The position numbers and the translations under genes were made by a program. The notes beneath the pieces were generated by a model. The model was not told where the DNA came from. It saw only the letters and a list, made by a program, of their open reading frames with translations, and did no database searches. DNA of 6,271 bases, taken from NCBI GenBank assembly GCA_028276125.1, contig JAPYWY010000101.1, positions 1-6,271 on the forward strand, read 5' to 3'. Each line of letters opens with the position of its first letter. Position 1 is the stretch's first letter. This document shows, in pieces, positions 1-6,270 of this stretch. This DNA comes from Pseudothermotoga sp. GTDB taxonomy: Bacteria > Thermotogota > Thermotogae > Thermotogales > DSM-5069.

Positions 1-705
1 GAGATCCTTCTTGTTGTGAAGCAACTTCGCGACGGCGTTTGGAATACCACCTATTCCAATCTGTATCGTGGATCCATCATCTATCAGTTCGCTGACGTAC
101 TGCGCGATCTTCGTCTCGACGTCCGCTGGTTCAACCAGCTCGGCTTCCGGTAGATCGTAGTCAACCTCGATCAAGTAGTCGACCTCGCTGATGTGCACGT
201 GGGTATCTCCATGCGTTCTCGGGGCCTTCGGATTGACTTCCAGCACGATTTTCCTTGCCTTCTCGATCACGTCCTTCTCGTAAACGACAGAAGCTGAGAG
301 CGTGAGAAAACCATTCTTATCCATCGGTGAGGCAACGCCCACAAAGATGTCAACGTCTCTGCTGTCCAACAAATTCGTCCCCGCCTGGTGCAGATTGTTC
401 GGAACGTAGCTGACCGTGCCGTAGTTGTTCTTCACGGCTTCCCTGTTCGAAGCACCAAAGTACCAAGAGGCGTTTTGAAAGCTTTTGCTGTATTCCTGCT
501 TCATGTAGAAGGGATAACTCTCCATGTTCAAACATGTGAAGACGGTTACGTTCTCGACTCTGTCAGCTACTTTGTGAAGGTTCCTCAGAAAGATCTTCGG
601 TTCCATCGGGGTCATACCGACGACAATCGTTGAGTTACTCTGAACGAGTTTCAGAACCTCATCGATGCCCACCAACTTCTTTTTGTAAACTTCTTCCCAC
701 TTCAC
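1..705 (-). CDS. Acetyl-CoA hydrolase / 4-hydroxybutyrate CoA-transferase family protein, C-terminus cut off by the window edge
   Basis: The 235 visible residues match the N-terminal half of the cytoplasmic family that moves CoA between a short-chain acyl-CoA and a carboxylic acid (acetyl-CoA hydrolase, 4-hydroxybutyrate and succinate CoA-transferases). Family-like stretches are the opening MKWEEVYKKKLV, VNPKAPRTHGDTHVHISEVDYL (about 158-178), and GSTIQIGIGGIPNAV (211-225). The window ends at KKDL, just before the segment that normally reads GIHTEM and carries the catalytic glutamate, so catalytic competence cannot be judged. I chose the GTG at 703-705: an AAGGAGG site lies 7 nt upstream, and the protein then starts like its relatives. 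The ATG at 709-711 is in frame but only 1 nt from that site. The gene follows the KAS III-like gene almost without a gap and is surely co-transcribed. The family call is firm; the substrate is unknown. Confidence 0.88.
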   Translation of the reverse strand, partial: MKWEEVYKKKLVGIDEVLKLVQSNSTIVVGMTPMEPKIFLRNLHKVADRVENVTVFTCLNMESYPFYMKQEYSKSFQNASWYFGASNREAVKNNYGTVSYVPNNLHQAGTNLLDSRDVDIFVGVASPMDKNGFLTLSASVVYEKDVIEKARKIVLEVNPKAPRTHGDTHVHISEVDYLIEVDYDLPEAELVEPADVETKIAQYVSELIDDGSTIQIGIGGIPNAVAKLLHNKKDL

Positions 706-712
706 AGCCATT

Positions 713-719
713 CCTCCTT
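713..719 (-). promoter_or_regulatory. Ribosome binding site of the CoA-transferase gene, overlapping the upstream stop codon
   Basis: The minus strand reads AAGGAGG here, and its first two A bases belong to the TAA stop (718-720) of the KAS III-like gene. It stands 7 nt from GTG 705 but only 1 nt from ATG 711, which favours the GTG start. The overlap of stop codon and binding site suggests translational coupling of the two genes. Confidence 0.7.
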
Positions 720-1749
720 ACCAACTTATGGGTTCTCTGATCTTTCCCCACCTCACGACGGCGGCGTTCCAGGTCCAGCCCACGCCCGCACCCACGAAAA
801 CGACCACGTCACCGTCTTTAACCCTTCCACGCTTGAGGCCTTCTTGAAGCGAAAAGACCTGATCGTTCTGACCCATGTGACCGTATTCCTCAAGGTAGAA
901 AGATTGATCCTCCCTCAAACCCAGTTGCGTTAGAACTTCGAGGTGTGCCGATCTTTTGAAGTGCAATATGGCAAGGTAGGATATATCTTTCCTCGAGAGG
1001 CCACTCTTTCTCAGAGCATCGTCGATCACGAAGTAGAAGTTGTTCAGAGTGACCCTGTTCAGCTTTTCTTTGAAAGATTCCGGATCGCGCAAATGAAAAT
1101 AGTATTCGCCAACATCTTCAGGCTTCATGGGCCATTTTTTCGTTCCGCCCACCGGCACGATACAGTCTTCAGCAAAGGATCCATCGACGATGCTCGAAAC
1201 ACCCAGCACAACGTTCGCACCGTGGTTCTTTTTCAGCACCAGTGCCGCACCACTGGCACCTATGTCGAACATGAAAGAAGTTGCCTTGTACCTGTGGTTC
1301 ACCAGATCGAAGTTGCGATACCCGCTGACGAGCAGGACCGTATTCACATTCTTCTCGCTCAGCATGATCGATCTCGCCACCTGAAGTCCCACGATCATCG
1401 AACCGCACATGGCTTCCATGTCGAACGCCCAAGCTTTCGTCGCGTTGATCTCGTGAGCGACCTTTGTGCACGCGAGCCAGCAGGGATAATCTTTGTGCTG
1501 CGCACCGTTCCAGATGACCACGTCGATATCACTCGGATCGATTCCTGCGTTCTTTATTGCCTCTCGCGCGGCCATGATTCCCATGTAGCTCGTAGTGTCT
1601 CCTTCACCCGGAACATACTTCCCCTTCACACCGAATTTGTCGACGATCACCGCTTCATCGATTCCAGTGAGCGAAGCCAGTTCCTTCGCCGTCATGTACC
1701 GTTTTGGAAGATACGTTCCTACACCAGCTATGCCTACGTGGTCTTGCAT
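718..1749 (-). CDS. 3-oxoacyl-ACP synthase III (KAS III / FabH-like) family condensing enzyme
   Basis: This 343-residue protein has the length and layout of FabH-type thiolase-fold enzymes, which condense or transfer acyl groups through a cysteine thioester. The N-terminus VGIAGVGTYLPKRYMT is typical. The probable nucleophile is C115 in EAMCGSMIVGL, and the likely catalytic His is H263 in LAILHF. The C-terminal GDVVVFVGAGVGWTWNAAVVRW matches the family ending. Two things are odd. The usual HQAN is HFKR, and the YGN that gives the third catalytic residue reads YGHMGQND, putting H291 where Asn is expected. It is therefore probably not the housekeeping FabH of fatty acid synthesis. I chose ATG 1749 because an AGGAGGG lies 6 nt upstream; an ATG ten codons earlier (1779) has no such site. 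It is the first gene of a pair with a CoA-transferase, suggesting work on CoA thioesters. Reaction and substrate are unknown. Confidence 0.85.
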   Translation of the reverse strand: MQDHVGIAGVGTYLPKRYMTAKELASLTGIDEAVIVDKFGVKGKYVPGEGDTTSYMGIMAAREAIKNAGIDPSDIDVVIWNGAQHKDYPCWLACTKVAHEINATKAWAFDMEAMCGSMIVGLQVARSIMLSEKNVNTVLLVSGYRNFDLVNHRYKATSFMFDIGASGAALVLKKNHGANVVLGVSSIVDGSFAEDCIVPVGGTKKWPMKPEDVGEYYFHLRDPESFKEKLNRVTLNNFYFVIDDALRKSGLSRKDISYLAILHFKRSAHLEVLTQLGLREDQSFYLEEYGHMGQNDQVFSLQEGLKRGRVKDGDVVVFVGAGVGWTWNAAVVRWGKIREPISW

Positions 1750-1919
1750 TTTGGTCCCTCCTGTAAGCTGAACCACCATTCAATCTGATAGATGATTCAT
1801 AACATATGGTACCAGAGTGTGAAACAAAAATGCAACAGCCAAAAAAGATCTTTAATCACATTTCTGGTTTATGACTGGCAGGAGTCTCGAGTTCCAGTTC
1901 AGAATCTTTGCTGAGCTTT
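1750..1919 (-). promoter_or_regulatory. Intergenic region likely holding the promoter and operator of the KAS III-like/CoA-transferase pair
   Basis: This 170-nt gap is the only sizeable non-coding stretch in the window. On the minus strand TTGTTT (1822-1827) and TGTTAT (1799-1804) are separated by 17 nt and form a modest sigma-70-type match. The 8-bp perfect palindrome TGGTACCA (1807-1814) lies within that spacer, and ATGATTCAT (1792-1800), an inverted repeat with one central base, lies near the predicted transcription start. Either could be part of an operator for the TetR-type protein encoded next door, but both are short and could be chance. I see no convincing hairpin plus T-run terminator after the TetR gene, so read-through from upstream remains possible. 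Confidence 0.4.
1756..1762 (-). promoter_or_regulatory. Ribosome binding site that fixes the start of the KAS III-like gene
   Basis: AGGAGGG on the minus strand, 6 nt before ATG 1749. The longer alternative start at 1779 would place this site inside the coding sequence and has no comparable site of its own. Confidence 0.8.
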
Positions 1920-3134
1920 TTATTTCTCGCTATTGCTCGTTCTTGTTCTCTCTGATCCAATACCCTTGAGAAGGTATTTGCCCAAGAGTGACAGATAGTC
2001 CTTGATCTGTTCCGCGGATGTCTTGTTGTAGACCACGAGGTCTTCCCCCATGAAATGCCCGATACCCATGAATCCAATGGCAAGGTTCTCAGGTTTGAGA
2101 GGCTTTATCATGTTCAGCTCGATGGCTTTGCTCAATGGAGGAAGGTAACTGGTGAAGATCTTTTCGTAATAGTTGCGTGAAATGTTCGGATTGAAGAACT
2201 CAGCCTGTCTGACAACCAAGTACATGTTTGAATGGTTCAAGAAAAACCTCAAGAATGCGTTGTAACCAGCTATTTCGGCATCGCGTCTGTCGGTGAAGTT
2301 CTTTATCACGCTCGCTATCGTGAGCCTCAGATTTCTGTTCGTGGACATCACGAGTTCTTCGAGAATCGATTGTTTGCTCTCGAAGTACACATAGAAAGTG
2401 CCCGCAGCGACGCCGGCAGATTTGGTGATGTCGCTTATCATCGTGTTTCGATAGCCGTACTTCCCAAAGAGTCTCTCCGCTTCTTGAAGCAACTTCGCTT
2501 TCGTTGAGCTGGTCTCGACCGCCAGCGGTTTCACATCGACGTTGAAAACTCGTTCGTCCAGCACGTGATCGTTTGGGTCCACGCCGTTCACGATGAATTC
2601 TACGAAGTCTCTCACCATGGATTCTTCGATCACTCTTTCTCCCAAGAGCGACTTGAAGATGCCCGCGAACCTGATCGGACCGGTGACGAACCAACTGGCT
2701 ACCCTCAGTTCTTTTTCATGTGCGTTTGGCAAAAGTTTCTCAATGACTCTCGATCTCAGTATTTGTTCCAATTTTCTTCTCAGGTTCCTTTTCAGATAGA
2801 CAGCCTCGTGAAGTATTCGAAAATGCAGAAAGTGGTCGGAAAAGAATCTGGCATACGATGTGATGAAGCTTTCCACGATTCTGTATGAATCGTTGTCGTC
2901 GACGTTCTTCATACTATCGGAGAAAAGATCGAAGGCTTCTTCTATCAACTTTTCATAGACTGCATCCTTGCCGCTGAAATACTGGTAGAACGTGGATGGC
3001 TTGACGTTCGCCCTCTTCGAGATCATGGGTACGGAGACGCCATGATAGCCTCGGCTAGCAAAGAGTTCCAAAGCAGATCTGAGCAAATCTGAGAAAGTCT
3101 TCTTTCCATCGGATCTCTTTGGATCCCTTCTCAA
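1920..3134 (-). CDS. Tandem TetR/AcrR-family transcriptional regulator (two complete TetR units in one chain)
   Basis: The 404-residue protein is about twice the normal TetR length (190-220) and contains two units. Unit 1 has a DNA-binding domain at about 13-64, with ISKRANVKPSTFYQYFSGKD as the helix-turn-helix part, and a helical ligand domain to about 195. Unit 2 has a second DNA-binding domain at about 212-262, with ITKSAGVAAGTFYVYFESKQ, and a ligand domain to about 392. Both keep the family's TFYxYFxxK signature and neither looks decayed. TetR proteins normally bind palindromic operators as homodimers and release on binding a small molecule; this one may act as a built-in pseudo-dimer with two different pockets. 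The start is TTG 3132-3134, with AGGGGGA 6 nt upstream. The gene lies directly before the KAS III-like/CoA-transferase pair, its most likely target; self-regulation is also possible. The ligand is unknown. An acyl-CoA is a guess from context. Confidence 0.9.
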   Translation of the reverse strand: MRRDPKRSDGKKTFSDLLRSALELFASRGYHGVSVPMISKRANVKPSTFYQYFSGKDAVYEKLIEEAFDLFSDSMKNVDDNDSYRIVESFITSYARFFSDHFLHFRILHEAVYLKRNLRRKLEQILRSRVIEKLLPNAHEKELRVASWFVTGPIRFAGIFKSLLGERVIEESMVRDFVEFIVNGVDPNDHVLDERVFNVDVKPLAVETSSTKAKLLQEAERLFGKYGYRNTMISDITKSAGVAAGTFYVYFESKQSILEELVMSTNRNLRLTIASVIKNFTDRRDAEIAGYNAFLRFFLNHSNMYLVVRQAEFFNPNISRNYYEKIFTSYLPPLSKAIELNMIKPLKPENLAIGFMGIGHFMGEDLVVYNKTSAEQIKDYLSLLGKYLLKGIGSERTRTSNSEK

Positions 3135-3140
3135 GGTTCT

Positions 3141-3147
3141 TCCCCCT
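3141..3147 (-). promoter_or_regulatory. Ribosome binding site of the tandem TetR gene
   Basis: AGGGGGA on the minus strand, 6 nt before the TTG start at 3132-3134. It supports a TTG start for which no upstream ATG or GTG exists in frame before the stop at 3165-3167. Confidence 0.6.
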
Positions 3148-3173
3148 GCTTGTTGAATCAGTTTTCACATTGA

Positions 3174-3179
3174 ATTATA
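3174..3179 (-). promoter_or_regulatory. Possible -10 element for a promoter specific to the TetR gene
   Basis: A perfect TATAAT on the minus strand covers the last bases of the radical SAM gene, about 40 nt before the TetR start codon. No good -35 match is seen 16-18 nt upstream (the region reads around GTCATCAA), so this could be chance. If real, it would let the regulator be transcribed separately from the ftsH-side genes. Confidence 0.25.
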
Positions 3180-4618
3180 CCGTTCTCACCGCATTGTTGA
3201 TGACTCGCTCTGGTGATTCAGATTGCTGAGCTTTCAGCAAGAGCTTCTCTGCCAGATCCTCGTCCATCCTGTTTATGAAAAACTGAACTCTGCTGTGTCT
3301 GAGACTTTCAAAATCTACCTTCACTCTCGCTGGCAGGGATGAAGATATGATCTTCATTTTTTGTCTCAGGATCTTTTCATCCTGCATGGTGCGTTTCTCG
3401 AACTCTGTGCCACGCTTTGGTATGAAGGGATTTATCGAGAACTTGACCGTCTTGAAGCCAAGCTCCAGAAGGTATCTTGCCACGTCCCCGATGGCCATCA
3501 GATCCTGTTCGGATTCCTCTTCGAAACCGAACATGAAATAGACCTTCACCTCTTCGAAGTTTGCCTTTCTCGCAAGCTTGAAAGCGCGTTCAACTTGTGC
3601 ATCGGTTAGATCCTTCTTAAGGATGTTTCTGAGCCTCTCGCTCGCACTCTCCAAAGCGACTGTGAAGCTGTTCTGGTGTTTCCTCAAGAACCTTAAGAAC
3701 TTCTCGTCCAATCGGTCCATTCTGAGAGACGAAACAGATACGGAGATTCCACTCTCCTCAAGCACGTCAACGAGCTCATCCAACCAAGGATAGTCCGTCA
3801 CGTTCGAGGCGATCAATCCCACCGAATCGTGTCTCTGCAGGATCTCAGGGAACTTTTGAAGACTCAAAAACCTCGCAGGCTTTTTCAACTTCCCCATCAT
3901 GCAGTAGGCACATCTGTGAATGCAACCTCTCTCTATTTCAACGAGAAGTTTGTGTGCGAACTCACCACGTTCTGGGACCAACGGACAGGCAGGAACAAAG
4001 AAATCGAGATCGTGGCATTGAGAAACCACTTGGTATTTCTTCCCGTACAGCGGTACGGTGGTGAAAGGAAGGTCGATGAAGCTTTGCAGTAACTCTGACC
4101 TGACGGCAGGACGAAGAACTCGATCGAGTTGGACCAACATGGATTCAATGTCTCCGTGGAGTATCACATCGGCCAGGACTTTGAGCAACGGCAGTTCAGT
4201 GTAGCAGAGTGCCCCACCGAACAGTATGATCGGATGTGACTGTGAACGATCGATGTTTCTCAGCGGCACGGATTTTCGCAAGAGCAATTTCATGACGTTG
4301 ACGATGTCGTTTTCAAAATGGAAAGAGAACGCCCAAATCGTGAACTGGTCGATGGGTGTTAGACTGTCGATGGAGTAAAACCTTTCAAAACTTTCATCGA
4401 AAAAGAAGCGTTCACAGAACTCTTTCCAGCTGATTCAGATACTTCCAGACGAGGTTGAAACCGAGGTTAGAGGCAGCCAGTTCGTAACCGTTCGGATAAA
4501 CAAGGGCGACCATCAGGTCGCCCTTGGTTTCTATCTTCTCAACGTACTTCTCGCCCGCTTTCAAACGAGCAACGAGGTTTTGTTCCTTGAGATCCCTCGA
4601 ATCACGTGGTCTTCTCAA
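3175..4618 (-). pseudogene. Radical SAM protein with B12-binding-like N-terminal domain, interrupted by an apparent frameshift
   Basis: Two adjacent reading frames together make one familiar protein. Piece 1 (4618 to 4412, 68 codons) holds the family opening LMVALVYPNGYELAASNLGFN. Piece 2 is open from 4434 to 3175 and continues CERFFFDE, PIDQFTIWAFSFHFENDIVNV, then PIILFGGALC, LLVEIERGCIHRCAYC and a radical SAM core. C-x3-C-x2-C (cysteine codons at about 3901-3924) would bind the 4Fe-4S cluster that cleaves S-adenosylmethionine. Dropping one base near 4417-4420 joins them as LNQLERVCERFFFDE, matching the VVCERxF block of relatives, and gives about 480 residues. Piece 2's first ATG (4291-4293) lies in mid-domain and has no ribosome binding site, so it is not a credible start. 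The gene starts at TTG 4616-4618, with AGGAGGG 6 nt upstream, and overlaps the thioesterase end by 17 nt. The rest of the frame is well preserved, so the lesion is recent, a sequence error, or recoding. The family's function is unknown to me. Confidence 0.82.
4412..4434 (-). other. Frameshift site in the radical SAM gene
   Basis: The upstream frame stops at TGA 4412-4414, and the downstream frame is closed above TGA 4435-4437, so the switch must fall in this interval. Homology places it at the minus-strand bases GTTC (4417-4420): with one T removed the codons read Arg-Val-Cys-Glu-Arg. This is a net +1 shift, and there is no long homopolymer here. Confidence 0.75.
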
Positions 4619-5003
4619 GGGCAGCCCTCCTGAGATAGTTCCTCGAGATGACCGCCCTCACGAACTCGACCTCGAGAATCTTCGTTTCGCCTTTCATGAC
4701 CACTCCACGCAGTTTGATCTTGTTCTCAACCACTCCGATGACTTTGACACCCACCGCGACGGCTTCGCCAACTCTGATCGGTGAGAGATGCCTAACGTTC
4801 GCTTCTATCACGACAGAAACGTGATCTTCGTCGAGAAAAGGCTGCACCAGATCGTAGCCGACGTGAAAAACTTGGGCGCAGAGTCCAGACGTGCTCGCGA
4901 GTTCGAGCATCTCCATCTCTCGATCCTCACGCCAGGCCATGCCCTCATCGATGGTGAAATCAACTGTTTTGCTCGTTCCGAGCAACTGTTCCAAGCTTTT
5001 CAC
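4602..5003 (-). CDS. FlK-like hotdog-fold thioesterase
   Basis: This 133-residue cytoplasmic protein has the length and pattern of the single-hotdog thioesterases related to fluoroacetyl-CoA thioesterase FlK, which hydrolyse acyl-CoA and usually act as dimers. The core helix region is MLELASTSGLCAQVF (about 32-46), followed by the strand block IEANVRHLSPIRVGEAVAV (67-85) and VRAVIS near the end. By eye T38 and H72 align with FlK catalytic Thr42 and His76, while the Glu50 position falls on F46/H47, so the chemistry may differ; fluoroacetyl-CoA is not implied as substrate. The start is GTG 5001-5003, the only upstream start possible before a stop at 5007-5009. A GGAGGAA lies 10 nt away, a little far. 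The first 44 nt overlap the end of ftsH, and the stop overlaps the radical SAM start, indicating one operon. From memory, T. maritima has such a gene (TM0581, structure solved) beside ftsH. The natural substrate is unknown. Confidence 0.82.
   Translation of the reverse strand: MKSLEQLLGTSKTVDFTIDEGMAWREDREMEMLELASTSGLCAQVFHVGYDLVQPFLDEDHVSVVIEANVRHLSPIRVGEAVAVGVKVIGVVENKIKLRGVVMKGETKILEVEFVRAVISRNYLRRAALEKTT
4625..4631 (-). promoter_or_regulatory. Ribosome binding site of the radical SAM gene
   Basis: AGGAGGG on the minus strand, 6 nt before TTG 4616-4618, inside the end of the thioesterase gene. It shows that the short upstream frame is the true start of the radical SAM gene. Confidence 0.75.
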
Positions 5004-6270
5004 CGTTCATCACTTCCTCCGTCAACTCTTTTCTCAGGGCTTTTCTCAACTCTTCACCCTCTATGACTTCCCTTTCGAGCAGAAGTTCGGCAAGCTCGTC
5101 GAGTTGCTTCCTGTGTTCGAGGAGCAGTTGCTTGGCTCTTTCGTAGCATTCGGTCACTATGTGCTTCACTTCGTCGTCTATCTCACTCGCAACTTCTTCG
5201 CTGTAGTTCCTCATCCTCGTGAGTTCTTTACCCAAAAAGATCTCTTGTTCAGCCTTACCCCACACCAGAGGTCCAAGCTTATCGCTCATGCCGAGTTGGC
5301 ACACCATCTTTCTGGCAAGTTCCGTCGCTCTCTCGATGTCCGACGCGGCACCGGTTGAAATCTCACCGAAGATGATTTCTTCAGCGGCACGTCCACCGAG
5401 TAGAGCTGTTATTTGGTCGAGCAACTCGTTCTTCGTGACGATGTATCTGTCTTCAGCCGGCAACTGAAGTGTGTAACCCAGAGCACGATAACCTCGAGGT
5501 ATGATGGAGATCCTGTGCACTGGATCGGCGTTCGGTAGCAAACTCGAAACGATGGCGTGTCCCACCTCGTGGTAGGCCACGATCTTTTTCTCTCTCGGAC
5601 TGATCACGCGAGACTTCCTCGCAGGTCCAGCGATGACCCTGTCAATCGCTTCTTCGAAATCAGCCATCGTGATCTTGTCTCTACCAGCCCTCGCTGCAAG
5701 AAGTGCGGCCTCGTTCACCAGATTTTCAAGATCCGCTCCCACGAATCCCGTGGTGCGCTGTGCGAGGACTTTCAGGTCAACATCTTCGGCGATAGGCTTG
5801 TTCCTCGTATGAATCTTCAGTATTGCCTCTCTTCCCTTCACGTCTGGTACGTCCAAAACCACTTTCTTGTCGAACCTGCCAGGCCTGAGCAAGGCTGGAT
5901 CGAGTATGTCTGGTCTGTTCGTGGCCGCCATCACCACTATGCCCTGGTTGATGTCGAAGCCGTCCATCTCGACGAGAAGTTGGTTCAGTGTCTGTTCTCG
6001 CTCGTCGTGTCCACCACCAAGACCTGCTCCCCTGTGTCTGCCGACGGCATCGATTTCGTCGATGAAAACGATGCATGGTGCGTTCGCTTTCGCCTGGGCG
6101 AACAGGTCTCTGACACGTGCGGCACCGACACCGACGAATAACTCAACAAAATCCGAGCCGCTTATGTGGAAGAATGGCACGTTCGCCTCACCAGCTACGG
6201 CCCTTGCGAGCAAGGTTTTACCCGTACCCGGGGGTCCGACGAGCAGTATGCCTTTCGGCATTCGAGCACC
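4960..6270 (-). CDS. ftsH: ATP-dependent zinc metalloprotease FtsH, N-terminus cut off by the window edge
   Basis: FtsH is a membrane-anchored hexameric AAA+ protease that unfolds and degrades membrane and short-lived cytosolic proteins. The visible 436 residues hold nearly the whole AAA+ module and the peptidase domain; the periplasmic and transmembrane N-terminus (roughly 170-200 residues) lies outside. Counting from the Met at 6261: Walker A GPPGTGKT (9-16), pore-loop FVG (42-44), Walker B IVFIDEID (64-71), second region of homology with arginine fingers R126 and R129 in LLRPGRFD, and zinc motif HEVGH (231-235), with probable third ligand D308 in GAASDIERAT. HEVGH replaces the common HEAGH but keeps HExxH, so activity is expected. 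That Met is internal, since GAR precedes it in frame. The C-terminus ends in a charged coiled-coil-like tail and stop 4960-4962. The thioesterase gene starts inside the last 44 nt, so the genes are probably co-transcribed. Confidence 0.98.
   Translation of the reverse strand, partial: GARMPKGILLVGPPGTGKTLLARAVAGEANVPFFHISGSDFVELFVGVGAARVRDLFAQAKANAPCIVFIDEIDAVGRHRGAGLGGGHDEREQTLNQLLVEMDGFDINQGIVVMAATNRPDILDPALLRPGRFDKKVVLDVPDVKGREAILKIHTRNKPIAEDVDLKVLAQRTTGFVGADLENLVNEAALLAARAGRDKITMADFEEAIDRVIAGPARKSRVISPREKKIVAYHEVGHAIVSSLLPNADPVHRISIIPRGYRALGYTLQLPAEDRYIVTKNELLDQITALLGGRAAEEIIFGEISTGAASDIERATELARKMVCQLGMSDKLGPLVWGKAEQEIFLGKELTRMRNYSEEVASEIDDEVKHIVTECYERAKQLLLEHRKQLDELAELLLEREVIEGEELRKALRKELTEEVMNGEKLGTVARNEQNS
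5014..5020 (-). promoter_or_regulatory. Ribosome binding site of the thioesterase gene, inside ftsH
   Basis: GGAGGAA on the minus strand lies within the ftsH coding sequence, 10 nt before GTG 5003. An ATG in the ftsH frame sits only 3 nt after it, but reading from there gives just the ftsH tail. The spacing to GTG is long but acceptable, and no other start is available. Confidence 0.5.

Noticed and set aside
943..1788. A 281-codon open frame on the plus strand, opposite the KAS III-like gene
   Set aside because: It lies fully antisense to a clear coding gene, its product is rich in His, Arg and Val with no recognisable domain, and it has no convincing ribosome binding site. It is a by-product of codon usage on the other strand.
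1841..1860. AAAGATCTTT followed by a T-run on the minus strand, as a terminator for the TetR gene
   Set aside because: The palindrome is AT-rich with no loop and would not form a stable hairpin; the T-run alone is not enough.
1856..2083. A 75-codon minus-strand frame overlapping the end of the TetR gene
   Set aside because: It is mostly in another frame of the TetR gene and resembles no family; only its last part falls in the intergenic gap.
3175..4293. The 372-codon radical SAM frame starting at ATG 4293 as a complete gene
   Set aside because: The ATG is inside the B12-binding-like domain, no ribosome binding site precedes it, and recognisable family sequence continues upstream in the same frame to about 4416.
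4412..4423. Programmed +1 frameshift of the RF2 (prfB) type at CTG TGA
   Set aside because: The slip codon CTG cannot re-pair well with TGT, and the GGAAAG upstream is only a weak Shine-Dalgarno-like match. Mutation or sequence error is simpler, so this is kept only as an alternative.
4412..4618. The 68-codon frame as an independent small protein
   Set aside because: Its sequence is the N-terminus of the radical SAM family and stops abruptly before a conserved block that continues in the next frame.
5557..6141. A 194-codon plus-strand frame opposite ftsH
   Set aside because: It is antisense to one of the most conserved genes in bacteria; the product has no family features.
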